From: Coriaria nepalensis
Taxonomy: Eukaryota; Streptophyta; Magnoliopsida; Cucurbitales; Coriariaceae
Length of the DNA: 64,000 nucleotides
Reading direction: 5' to 3'
NCBI GenBank assembly: GCA_027186245.1
Contig: CP114484.1
Coordinates: 13,154,001-13,218,000, forward strand
Numbering within the stretch: the first letter of the stretch is position 1; every line of letters begins with the position of its first letter. A program made the position numbers and the translations under genes. Shown here one piece after another: positions 11,101-22,234 of this stretch. Under the pieces are notes generated by a model, which ran no database searches, had not been told where the DNA came from, and was given only the letters and a program-made list of their open reading frames with translations.

Positions 11101-14100
11101 CTGGTTCTGGGGGGATTTATCATAGCTAGAGGTAAATTCAAAGAATGATGCAAACTTATTTCAAAGAAACTATTTTTACTTTCATTCCTTTCAAAATTGG
11201 TCACATTTCCTATGTGAAAAATGAATATCTGTTTTTGTTTTCGTTAGAGAGTATTCATCCATGGTGGATTTGGGGTTACTGGTCATCACCTATGATGTAT
11301 GCACAGAATGCCCTATCTGTCAATGAATTTCTCGGCAAGAAATGGAGTCATGTAAGTATCGAACTTCTTTATGAGTAAGGAAAAAGATAAAAAGGGATTA
11401 AAAAAAGTGCTCTTGGGTATTGAGAACTTAACTGAATCTATGAATTGCAGATTCCAGCAAATGACAATGAAACACTAGGCGTTCAGGTATTGAAGTCGCG
11501 TGGGGTTTTTCCGGAAGCACGTTGGTATTGGATTGGAGTAGGAGCTACTCTTGGCTTTGTTGTTTTATTCAATTTCCTCTTTACTGTGGCCCTGCATTTC
11601 CTCGATCGTAAGCAACTTATGTTTTGATATATTGTACATTTTTCTAAGCTTTTTGATGTAGTAGAAAACATGTTTTGCTAATTTAAATTTGTAATGCTGC
11701 AGCTATAGAAAAGCCACAGGCAGTGCTTCCTGCAGAGGCCTTGGACGAGCAAAGTAGTGCCGGAAACAGAGAGGTCGAACTTTCATCTAGAGCAAAGAGC
11801 TCTTCTGGTCAGTAATCATTAACCTTTTTTCAATTCAAGACTTAATTACCTTTATGAGATTTTTTTGTTCCGTTTTTAACATGCTCACTTGGTAACTAAT
11901 GCCAGAAAGAGGCAATGAAAATAGACAGCAAAGTACATCAACAAGAGAAGACAACATAAGCAATGCCGATCCAAACAGAAAGCGTGGAATGGTGCTTCCT
12001 TTCGAGCCTCATTCTTTAACTTTTGACGATGTCAGATATTCTGTAGACATGCCTCAGGTACATAAAATTTTCGTTGTAAAGAGAAATAATCTGGACTTTG
12101 TTTTTTTTATTAATCATAAGCAATGAAACAATGAATGGGTGATGGACATATTTACACTTTTGCAGGAGATGAAAGCACAAGGTGTTCCTGAGGACAGACT
12201 CCAACTTTTGAAAGGGGTGAGCGGTTCCTTCAGACCAGGAGTGCTAACAGCTCTAATGGGTGTAAGTGGTGCTGGAAAAACCACTCTAATGGATGTACTG
12301 GCTGGAAGGAAAACAGGTGGATACATTGATGGAAACATTACCGTTTCCGGTTACCCCAAGAATCAAGATACATTTGCTCGAGTTGCGGGATATTGTGAGC
12401 AGAATGATATTCACTCTCCTCATGTTACTGTCTATGAGTCCTTGGTTTATTCAGCTTGGCTTAGATTGCCATCAGAGGTCGATTCTCAGACCCAAAAGGT
12501 AGCTTCTCCCTTCCCTTTTATGATTTCTTTCACTCACTAATGGTAAAATGGTTATCAAGGTATGTAAGAGTTGATTTTTATATTTACTTTTTATTTTGTT
12601 TCTGCAGATGTTTATTGAGGAAGTTATGGAGCTTGTAGAGCTAACTACTTTGAGGGAAGCACTAGTTGGGTTGCCTGGAGTAAACGGACTTTCAACCGAA
12701 CAACGGAAAAGATTGACTATTGCAGTTGAGCTTGTTGCCAACCCTTCTATAATATTCATGGATGAGCCAACTTCTGGTCTAGATGCTAGAGCAGCTGCTA
12801 TTGTCATGAGAACCATGAGGAATACAGTTGATACGGGTCGAACCATGGTCTGCACCATTCATCAGCCGAGCATTGACATCTTTGATGCCTTTGATGAGGT
12901 ATAAATTATTCTCATCAAGGATCAACATAAATGTGGTTTTCTTTTGTGTGGGGATTAAACAATCTGAGTGTTTGCTTGATGCAGCTGTTCTTGCTAAAAA
13001 GGGGTGGAGAAGAGATCTATGTGGGACCGTTAGGCCGCCATTCTGTCCATTTGATTGAGTACTTCGAGGTAAAATCTAATATACTACATGAGTGAGAGTT
13101 CGAGATTCAACAACTCTGCTATCCAGACTCCAGTTGCTAACCAAACTATTAAATGTCATGTTTCATTTCAGAGTGTTCCCGGAGTATCTAAGATAAAAGA
13201 CGGTTACAACCCTGCAACATGGATGTTAGAGGTTACTTCGCTAGGACAAGAGGCAGCTTTAGGGGTTAACTTCGCTGACATTTACAAGAACTCGGAATTA
13301 TATAGGTACCATCAAAACTCTTCCCATGCATACACTGAGTCTTGCTAGTTATTCACATTTTTTGTTTAGTATTTGATTGATTATTTTTGGCAGGAGAAAC
13401 AAGGCGTTGATCAAGGAACTGAGTGTGGCTGCACCAAATTCAAACGACTTGTACTTTCCATCTCAATACTCTCAACCAATGCTCACACAATGCATAGCTT
13501 GTCTCTGGAAACAAAACATTTCTTATTGGAGAAACCCGCCTTACACTGCCGTCCGGCTTATGTTCACAACTTTCATCGCTTTGATGTTCGGTACAATTTT
13601 CTGGGACCTTGGCGGCAAAAGGTACCCCAACAAAAAAAAAATCCATTTCATATTAAAGCTAATTTTGCGCTATAATATATTGTTTTTAATTGGATCACAA
13701 ACTAATTCTTCTTATCATTTACATTTTTAAAAAAAGGAAAACACAACAAGACCTTATAACTGCTATGGGTTCTATGTATGCTGCTGTTCTCTTCATTGGA
13801 ATCCAAAATGCCATTTCCGTTCAACCGGTAGTCGCTATTGAGAGAACAGTCTTTTACCGAGAAAGAGCTGCCGGAATGTACTCCGCTCTGCCTTATGCAT
13901 TTGGACAGGTAAAATACTAAAATCTTTAAAATTCAGGTTATTCAAATTCCAGTTTTAAACAAACTCTTATCCAAATGCACCCTCACGCCATTGCAGGTTG
14001 TTGTTGAACTGCCTCACATTCTTCTACAATCAGTGGTATATGGGATTATAGTATACGCCATGATTGGATTTGATTGGACAGCCACCAAATTCTTTTGGTA

Positions 14101-14599
14101 TATATTCTTCATGTACTTCACGTTTTTGTACTTCACATTCTACGGGATGATGAGTGTCGCCGTAACGCCGAATCACAACATCGCCGCCATTGTTTCCTCC
14201 GCTTTCTACGGCATTTGGAACGTCTTCTCCGGATTCATCATTCCTCGAACCGTAAGTTATTTTCAAACGTTATACTATGTTTTTTTCTTTTCCCTATGAG
14301 TTAGACTAATGAACAAATGAACAAAATATGAATTACAGAGGATGCCTATATGGTGGAGGTGGTACTACTGGGGCTGTCCAGTGGCATGGACCTTGTACGG
14401 TCTCGTGGCTTCACAATTTGGTGATTTTACGAACAAGCTCGAGGACACAGGAGAACCTCTGGACCAATTTCTGGACAGTTATTTTGGGTTTAAGCATGAC
14501 TTCTTAGGGGTTGTGGCTGCTGTGGTTGTTGGCATTCCAGTACTGTTTGCGTTCATCTTTGCCTTTTCAATCAAGATCTTCAATTTCCAGACAAGATAG
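8106..14599 (+). CDS. ABCG/PDR full-size transporter, tandem copy 2 (complete)
   Basis: A full-size ABCG exporter of the PDR1/ABCG40 type, expected in the plasma membrane; this clade exports hormones or defence compounds, and the substrate here is unknown. I read 23 exons: 8106-8428, 8530-8650, 8758-8846, 8949-9033, 9121-9280, 9384-9460, 9552-9605, 9689-10081, 10176-10457, 10556-10872, 10971-11131, 11248-11351, 11451-11607, 11703-11807, 11906-12057, 12166-12498, 12608-12898, 12985-13068, 13172-13305, 13394-13621, 13737-13908, 13997-14251 and 14339-14599. They give 1445 residues, the usual family length. Order is NBD1, membrane domain, NBD2, membrane domain, with Walker [10 protein letters not shown] near residue 187, signature ISGGQKKR near 323 and NBD2 Walker [10 protein letters not shown] near 892. 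The N-terminus MDGTAIQ... and [11 protein letters not shown] are typical. The intron after 9460 appears to use a GC donor (AAG|GCGAGT). The 3' flank resembles that of copy 1. Confidence 0.96.
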
Positions 14600-16141
14600 A
14601 CGTAATACAAAATAATCCTCAATTATTTAAATGGGTTTTTTTTTTTAATTAATTAATTTTTTTTGTAAGGACCAAATAAAAGATTTGATTTATTAATCAT
14701 TTTGCTTATACTACGAATTTGGTTGTTTGTTTGTAAAAGAAATTGGGGGTGAAGTAAGAATGTTGTTATTCTATCTTCATGAATGAATCCCCATATAGAC
14801 CAACATAATATTCTGATTCAGTCACGAATCTTTTTTTTTTTTTTTTTCCTGAATTTATAATTTTATTTCTCGTTTATAATTATGATTGTGCTTTTAGAAT
14901 TGAATATTGATAACATTAAATAAAATCCATGGAAGATTCTTCAACCTCTACTCATACTTAGCTCAACTCCTCATCTATTGCAAAAAATTGAGGTAGGAAC
15001 CCTAAACTCATAATTTTCGGATTTTCTTTTCTTGTCTTCAATAGAAGTGATTATTAACCTTAATATACTTAATAATCCTATAATTATGATGGGTAGTGTG
15101 TTATTTAACTAGTTTGAGATAATTAGGGATTTTGACGAGTTTGTGATTAAACTTGAAGGAGGATGATTATGATGAAATCAAATGGATGGAGATAATAATT
15201 TGGGTGTAGATTGGACCCGGATTATAATTGTAAAGCACATGTTTCATTGTTGATTGATGCAGTCTTGATACAAACATAGTTTTGTATGTTGTTATTGGTG
15301 GACATGATATTGATTGTAGCATTTGTTTAGTTATAGGTACATTGATGCATATATTTTTTATTATGATGCAAATGCTTGTGTTGGTTGAATTGTTTATAAA
15401 GTTGTCAAAATGACTATAGCTATTAATAATGTTGATAATCTTAGTGCACATTGATCTGTTATATGAATATAACGTGTCGTGGTCCACATGGGGATAATAT
15501 ATTCTTATACTCGTATATGGCAGTATACTAAATAATCTGACGACTTTGTTGTGATGACTTAATTTGATTGATGGTTTATGGCATGAACTTTGTTAACATG
15601 ATGTTCTATGCAAGTTTGACATTATTTGATTAGGATGTTATTTCTAATATATGCACAAGGTATAAATTTGGATGTGAATGTTGGATTGAGGTTAGAAAAC
15701 ATAATTTGGTTAAGCATATCATGTGAATAGATTTGTCTCGTATGCATGATTGTGTAATATTTATTCACTGAGTTTCGACTCATTTATGTTCTTAAAATTT
15801 TTTTCTCTCCTCTGAATAGTTGATCGTGCTTGAATCGGCACTCGGGATACCTCGTTTAGAGTTGGCACTTTCTTTTTTTTATGTTGACCACTCCTCATTA
15901 GGTTGCTAGAAATTTCTTCTTATTCTTTTGTGGTCCACTTTTAAAATGTAAATAGGGCATATGTGAACTAATAGGTTGCTCCATTGAACATATTCAGCTA
16001 ATACAAAATCTTTTAGTATAGATTATGAAAGGGTTGTATATATAAATGTGTACTAGTTAGTTTCAAATTACATATGTAAATCTATATATGTTGTTAAGTC
16101 ACGGGTGAAGGTATAATGTGTCCGACAGGTTCTATAGAATA
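14600..16141. other. Gene-free stretch, possible retroelement relic
   Basis: The first 170 bp are the 3' flank of ABCG copy 2. Beyond that I see no supportable gene. The sequence around 15760-15790 (TTTATTCACTGAGTTTCGAC) recalls a phrase common in LTRs of plant Gypsy elements, and the low-complexity, stop-rich text fits an old LTR fragment, but I see no paired ends or target duplication. Confidence 0.3.
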
Positions 16142-16786
16142 ACGTCTCGTGTGTATGCGGGAAACTTGAATGCACGAGTTACTAAGCGAGAACTTCAAGA
16201 TGAATTTGGTGTTATAAGGAGGTAGAGAAGAAAAAAAAATTGGGTCATTTTTTTTCCCTGGGGGGTTAGGATTTGGGCGAGAAACATCATTTAGTTTATC
16301 TGAATGTGTTGCATTGCAGTCTAAGGATCGAAAGAAGACCCCGAGCCTTCATGTTTATTGACTTTGATGTCCCTAGGGATGCAGAGAAGGCTATCGATAA
16401 AATTAATGGTATGCATTGCTTTTAATAGATTACTTTAATTATGATATTTTGCAGTAATCAACTTGTGTTTTTCTTGAGCAGGGAAGAATGGTTGGAGAGT
16501 TGAGCTTTCTCACAACTCTAGCATCGGAAAACCGGTCACTGTAACTCGGATGATCCCGCTGCTTTCTCGTACGACGGTGCTTTCCAACCCATCAAAGAAT
16601 AAGATCAGCCTCATACCAATCCCAAAACCAAGTTTTGGGGAGGACAATGTGGTGAAATTACAGCCATATGAAACTTACAAGGTGGTTTGTGCGACAAATT
16701 TCGAGAATCTTGGCAGAGAGATGGGTGGAGGTTTGGTGATCAAGATCGTCGTCAATGATGTGGAAACCAAGAGGTTACAAGTATGA
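16142..16786 (+). pseudogene. RSZ22-type splicing factor relic fused in frame to an unknown tail
   Basis: The first half matches the RNA-recognition motif of plant RSZ21/RSZ22 splicing factors. Exon 16142-16219 reads TSRVYAGNLNARVTKRELQDEF..., exon 16320-16408 reads ERRPRAFMFIDFD..RDA, and exon 16482 onward reads GKNGWRVELSHNS. Both introns are kept, so it is a genomic copy, not a retrocopy. The start ATG has become ACG, and three residues are missing between EF and GVIR. After HNS the zinc knuckle and arginine-serine region are replaced by about 95 unrelated residues (from IGKPVTVTRMIPLL to KRLQV, stop at 16784-16786), still in frame. I do not recognise the tail. It recurs in part in the inverted copy at 19594-19884. 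It is either a dead relic or a young chimeric gene using another start. Confidence 0.6.
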
Positions 16787-17195
16787 AAACCTGTTGAAAA
16801 ACCTAACGTGCTTAGATTCCTTTTCCCGCCGGCTACTACTCCTGTTATAATTTTGGTAAACGGAAATGTCACTATAAAACTATCTATTTACATTTCCTAT
16901 AACATCTTTGATTGAAATCTGGCCTTGATATGATACCCAATAAAAAAATAAAAAATAAAAAGTCGACCCAATAAAAATTGAAGAGGGCTTCACAAGTAGC
17001 ACCCATGAAAATTTCGTATCTAACTACTCATTTAAACAAATTAAGAGAATTGAGGTCTACCAATTGAGCTATATATAATAATTGAGACTTAAGCTATACA
17101 TAATATATATATATATATGTAATATTTATGCACAGACATGCTTGAACAACACATTTTCGCTATCGGCGCTGATAGAGTACGTAATCTCTCTCAAA

Positions 17196-17834
17196 ATGGA
17201 AGTACCTAAAAAAGTAATATCTCCCACTGGCCAAGATCAAACCGAAAAGGAAATGAAAAACTTGGGCAGAAAAATTAGACACGAAGAGAGTCGTTTGCAG
17301 AATCTTCAATCCAATGTGTTTCAGTTAGCAAACTACTATTTTGTCTTCCAGGGAATCATACTAGGCGTAATCTCTAACGTCTCGTCTTCAGTCGAATGCT
17401 CGGATCGTTGGTTCTTATTTACTCTCTCTCTTTTAGAAGCAGCACTTAACTTGTTTGCTTTCATGATAATCGGATTTCAGTACATAAAGAAGATAGAGTA
17501 CGACAATAAATGGCGCCAATTAAATAATCTGACTGCCAAGTTGGAATTGTCCAGGGCTGGATCATCAGATTTTTCTATGAAATCCAGTAGAAGCTGGGAA
17601 GACCGTTATAAGAATAGGAATCGTTGTCTGTCGTTAGCATTGTGTCTTGTTTCATTCCTAGCATTTGCAGGTGTTACTCTTTGGGGGTGTTGGTGCATTG
17701 TTTGCAAGAAGGAAAGGAGCATACATTCTAATAAGCATGATTGTGTCAAGCTATGTGATGCCAAAAACAAAGACGGGTCCGGTCCTAGTCTAGGCACTGA
17801 AAGTACCGATATCAAACCGCTACTTATAATTTGA
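17196..17834 (+). CDS. Small plant membrane protein with three predicted helices, unknown function
   Basis: A single-exon frame of 212 residues. The start ATG at 17196 (MEVPKKVIS) is chosen because the frame upstream has no convincing ATG context. The N-terminal 45 residues are charged and probably helical (EKEMKNLGRKIRHEESRLQ). Hydrophobic segments lie near residues 50-70 (NYYFVFQGIILGVI), 75-100 (WFLFTLSLLEAALNLFAFM) and 150-175 (LALCLVSFLAFAGVTLWGC). The tail is cysteine-containing and polar. It resembles unnamed plant proteins sharing the NYYFVFQG motif; I know no function for them. A shortened inverted copy lies at 19594-19884. Confidence 0.72.
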   Translation: MEVPKKVISPTGQDQTEKEMKNLGRKIRHEESRLQNLQSNVFQLANYYFVFQGIILGVISNVSSSVECSDRWFLFTLSLLEAALNLFAFMIIGFQYIKKIEYDNKWRQLNNLTAKLELSRAGSSDFSMKSSRSWEDRYKNRNRCLSLALCLVSFLAFAGVTLWGCWCIVCKKERSIHSNKHDCVKLCDAKNKDGSGPSLGTESTDIKPLLII

Positions 17835-18364
17835 GAACTGATACTAGTACCGGAATCAATATTATCTTATCCCGATTCCGAATAGATTTTTTTAAGTATC
17901 CTTAACTTAACATACTAAGAAAAGAAGGTGTTTAATTGATTTATTTTGTCCTTTTCTATGTTATTGTAAAATTTATTATACATATATTTTAAATATTTTC
18001 AAAAAAACATAAAAATACAAGTTGAATTTGCAGAATTTATTTAGAAGTCTGACTAGAAAAGTAAAAATCATACAATCAATTAGGCCGACAATAAAGTCTT
18101 TATAATTTTCTTTCATTTGTCCCACACGCCTGTTCAACGGAAGAGTAAGAAGTGGCGTCTGAAACTGAGTTTTGAAATGCATTATTATTCATAGAAGGCC
18201 CCCACATCCAACGTGGCCGCCTCTAGAATGCGTTACAGTCCTTGTAAGCTGTCGTAAGAGAACCAACTACTCCAACAAACCCGGACGGTCCAAGAATCTT
18301 GCCTCCCTTAATAAGTACCCGCTTTGAACTAACTGTCTTCTTCCAATTCACTATTCAATTGAAA

Positions 18365-18910
18365 ATGGCTCTGTTGAGTAGCTGCTGCCTCAACCTCTCT
18401 CCTCCAACGGCCGACTCCAATTCGCTGCCTTCTTCCTCTTCCACTACAACAAGAACAAATCAAGTCTCTAAATCATTGTAAGTCTAATCGAGCGAGCCCG
18501 TCATTCTAAAATCCCGTAAAATGTTTGATATATGATTAATATATGTCAGGAAGAAGAACGAAAGATCATGGGGAAGGAAGTGTGCGGTAAGCATGTCGAC
18601 CGTGATGGTCGCTCTACAGTTAATCGGAAACAATAACGATTTCGCGCTTGCCCTGGATCATCATCGTCTGTCGCAACCCGACATCGTAATTGGCTCGTTT
18701 GACGTTAGGAAAATCGCGAGGTGGAGTGACAAAAGAGCGTGTCCTCCATGGCAGCTCAATTCGCTCGAGACCATTGTGCCAGAAAACCTTCCTCGACCAG
18801 CGGCTCGCCGAAGATCGGAAGCCGTTGCTATCTCTAGAAACGCCCCAACTGCTGAGATTGACAAAGTTATTGTGGTAGTTGGAAATGGTTCCAAGTGTTT
18901 TTCTCTGTAA
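18365..18910 (+). CDS. CV: CHLOROPLAST VESICULATION (CV)-like protein
   Basis: Two exons, 18365-18477 and 18550-18910, encode 157 residues. The N-terminus (MALLSSCCLNLSPP, then a Ser/Thr-rich stretch) could be a plastid-targeting region. The C-terminal half carries the block KRACPPWQLNSLETIVPENL followed by PRPAARRR, which I recall as the conserved region of the plant CV family. In Arabidopsis CV is induced by senescence and stress, enters plastids, destabilises photosynthetic complexes and helps send plastid material to the vacuole in vesicles (established for that protein; inferred here). It lies alone between the membrane protein gene and the inverted relic. A broken relative follows ABCG copy 1 at 6405-6590. 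The family assignment is from memory. Confidence 0.68.
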
Positions 18911-19593
18911 ATTGTATTACTTCTGTTCGTATACATGGTTTAATTGTTGTAAATAATACACAACACTGTCGATTTAATAGTTTGATTTGAATGAAACATA
19001 GATTAATTGGATCTAAGATAATTGTGGTCGTGGATGTGTTCTTGAGTTGAATGGTTTGCTAGTACAAGATTGGAATTATGTAAGTCAATGCAGTACAACA
19101 TGCAGTACGACGACTATTTACATGTAGTTTGACTAGTGGCTTAATATAATTCAGAACCAATTTGAAGTTTTTATTTATTTATTTCATTATTGGGATATTT
19201 TTATAATTTATTTAATTTTTGAGTTTATAATTTGTTTCAATATGAACTTTATAGTTAATTTTCAGCAACTTTGAATGATAAGAAATTTCAATTATTTTCT
19301 CTTATAATTCCAGTGGTTATTATATTATATATGTTCAAACATAATCGAGTAAATGCTTATTCATATATTATCAAAAAATATCGTAGAGATTATTAAGAAC
19401 AAACATCTCATCTCTATTACATATTGATACCATGTGCACAACATGCTACGATCATTGATCGATATTCATGCAGATTGGAATGAAGCTAGAGATTAATAGG
19501 GAAACTAATTAAACACGCAATTATTAAGGGAGCTTTACGTAAAATCCCTGCAAATGCAAATGCATCAACTACGCACATTATAAGGTGATACAC
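18911..19593. other. Intergenic AT-rich stretch
   Basis: It follows the CV-like stop codon. The first 100 bp are probably 3' untranslated sequence. I see no gene or clear repeat in the rest. Confidence 0.5.
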
Positions 19594-19884
19594 TTTTTGG
19601 CATCGTATAGCTTGACACTGTCATGCACTTAATGTCCGATTATCATCAACGAGACAAAGTTAAGTGTTGCTGCTAAGAGAGAGAGTAAATAAGAATCAAT
19701 GGTCTGAGCATTCGAGCGAAGACGAAGCGTTATAGATTGCATCGTATGGCAGATACTGCACAATCTCGTAGTCCGGTAAAAGGTCCATCACACAAATGAC
19801 TATCGAGACTGGTCTGAGTCTGATCCTATGCTCCGATGGATTGGACAGAACCATCGCCCGAGCAAACGGCGGGATCATCCGACC
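19594..19884 (-). pseudogene. Inverted, internally deleted copy of the tail/membrane-protein region
   Basis: Read on the minus strand, three blocks line up with three separate places to the left. 19884-19746 matches 16548-16690 (the MIPLLSR...VLSNPS tail of the RSZ chimera). 19745-19641 matches 17365-17470 (SSVECSD...FLFTLSLL of the membrane protein). 19640-19594 matches 17727-17770 (cysteine-rich tail of the same protein). The order is kept and the sequence between blocks is lost. An in-frame stop follows SSSLECSDH, so it does not encode the protein. It shows that tail and membrane gene were already neighbours when copied. Confidence 0.68.
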
Positions 19885-22234
19885 GTCGGTATAGGAAACT
19901 TTATTTTATTTTTGCTTACTTCAATCTTTCTATAATCACCAAGCTTACGTGGATATGTCGGCCGAGGACGACATTACCTTGAATTTGGGCCTTCCCTTAG
20001 TCACCAAGCCTTCCTTAGAATATTGGCCCTCTTGGGTTTAACTACATGACCTTGGACTTGGGCCAATAAAGTTTGATAAATATAATTTTTATTCCGGGTC
20101 TCAAAGGGTCCACAAACTTTAGCCTTTTTAGTAATTGGGCCGACATATGATGGCCCTGTTTTCCCGAACTTACCTCTACAAAATAAATTAACGGATGAAG
20201 TAGGTCTACCGTCAAATCATATTACTACGATCCTCTTACGTTATATTTATTTTAGGGGGTCACTTTCATTGAATGCGTAAATTCAACGTTAGCTATCACA
20301 GTCAAGTGTCGAGAGGGTCAGTGGTCATTTCGGTAAATTTACACCCCTATTTCTATTGGGCAAGAGGGTTAACATGAAAGAAAACACGTGATTAGCAAGG
20401 AGTGACACTGAGCTTACGTCATACCGAATCTATCCTGCCCTGCGAATCCGGAAGGCCCATGACGCGACTTTGACTATCCCCTATTCGATGCGACCCTCCA
20501 CATTCGGCCCGTATTCGAATCTACCAGACTATTGAAATCGATTTTCTTAAGATGAATAATTTCACTTAAAATTTATACAAGTAGTAAAGTAAGTCATGGA
20601 GTAGCATTAGATATATGTCACCATTTTATTCATCTCAAAACTATACGAGTAGTACCTTATGAAGTTGAATTATATATATATGTTATCATTTTCATTATAT
20701 AAATATAATTTATATAAAAGTTTTCAATTTCTCAAGAAAAAATAAACAAATGAATACTATATAATATTTGCATAAATAATGATACGATTTGCTTCTCTAA
20801 CTCCCTAGATTTTTCTATCATAAATCTAAGCATGGATCCTCCGAATCTAAGCATCGTCATATACGATTCAGGCTGTTATAAATCCTGTCTCAAATATTAG
20901 TCTTCGCTTCGCTGTTCAATCCTGTCTCAAATTTTCTTCTTCGCTTCGTTGTTCAATCTTGTCTTATACTTGTCTCTCCACCACTCTACACCTTCGATTC
21001 ATAGCTTTGTACATAATAATAACATTTCACACCTTAATCTTAACAAATAACCATATCATATTATATGTATATATATAGTAATGTATGTATGTGGATAGAG
21101 AGCAACAGGAGTTGATTTTTAGGTACGTGAAAGAGTAAAACATGACGTCATACGTATTTGGTTTGGTTTCATGCACGGAATCTACAAGCCTTATATCCGC
21201 AGCTCATTACCAGCCAACACAAATCCTTTCGAGGTTGTGTTCCGACCAGATTTTATATTCCCGTTTTGTCTCTTCCCTGACGTGTCTCCCCGTAACATCT
21301 CAATATAAACCCGTTATTAGCCATCTTAATCTTGTTTCTTAAATCGACAGTCCGAGGATTAATCTGATTAATTATGGATGGACTAGTGTTGACCGTTGCA
21401 AAAGGTCGTCATCGCTGTTTCCACGGATGCAACAGCGCTTAATAGTGTCTATTATCCCTCCACGTTGTACCACAATCGACGCTCCCCGATATGTCATTCA
21501 TCCCACGCGCCACCTTGCACCTTGTTTCACACACCTTGTAAAAAAGTCAATGTAGGGCACCATGCACCTTGTTTCACTAAAAATTGACTGCTTTTTAGTT
21601 TCATTGTGCAGGTGTAACAAAATGATTAAGCTAATCTCCAACAGTCTCGAATCTCACTCATCTAGTCATGTCGTTATTACAGCAAATCATCCTATAATCA
21701 TTGAATCTAGTCCTCCTCCTTCTCTGCTTCTAGTCCCCCAAAAAGGGTTAAGAAGGGAAAATATGAAATGCTGTACTTATACCCCCCCCACAGCCCCCCA
21801 AAACCTTATTACTTCACTTTTGGCACTTTGCAGCCACCGCGATTGTGAGAAACAAGTACAAATATAAAGCCGTGAGAAGCGAACAAAACCAAATCCTTTC
21901 CTTATTCATCACGCCTCCGTTTTTCTCCTAAAATATATTTCCATATCTTTTCCCCTGTTTCACTATTCGGCTTACCACACTCACCTATCTCCTCCCCCAG
22001 TTTTTCCTTTCAACCCATTGTCAAGCAAACATACGTCTTGGTCCTATTTAGACTCCATCTGTATCAAGAAAACAGAGTAAGAGAAACACACCTTCAGAAA
22101 CAGTGGAAGTAGAAAGAGAAAAACTGAGATTTCTTTTACTTTCTTTCTTTCTTTCACACTTTTCAGTCTTCGGCTTTCTTTTACTTTCTTTTACTTTCTA
22201 CTCTGCTTCGGTTTCTTTCCACGTATCCTTTGAT
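19885..22234. other. Upstream region of the YUCCA gene
   Basis: No gene was seen in about 2.3 kb. It includes a 37-bp tandem repeat (20881-20966), a CACGTG G-box near 20384, and pyrimidine-rich leader sequence with TTTC repeats at 22137-22200, which is probably the 5' untranslated region. Confidence 0.5.
20881..20966. repeat. 37-bp tandem repeat, about 2.3 copies
   Basis: Two near-identical 37-bp units (20881-20917 and 20918-20954) start AATCCTGTCTCAAAT and end CTTCGCTTCG.TGTTC. A partial third unit follows (AATCTTGTCTTA). They lie 1.3 kb upstream of the YUCCA start. No function is visible. Confidence 0.85.

Noticed and set aside
15167..15487. 106-codon minus-strand frame
   Set aside because: Low-complexity Asn/Ile/Ser composition in AT-rich DNA, with no start context or family resemblance.
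16142..19884. A new multi-gene system made of the RSZ chimera, membrane protein, CV-like gene and inverted copy
   Set aside because: The genes have separate promoters and unrelated families, and the similarities are explained by duplication and decay rather than shared function.
20881..20966. CRISPR-like array
   Set aside because: Units abut without spacers in a plant nuclear context, so it is a plain tandem repeat.
22103..22234. Upstream extension of the YUCCA protein
   Set aside because: The frame is open but has no ATG; MGPCQE at 22235 matches the N-terminus of YUC4-type proteins.
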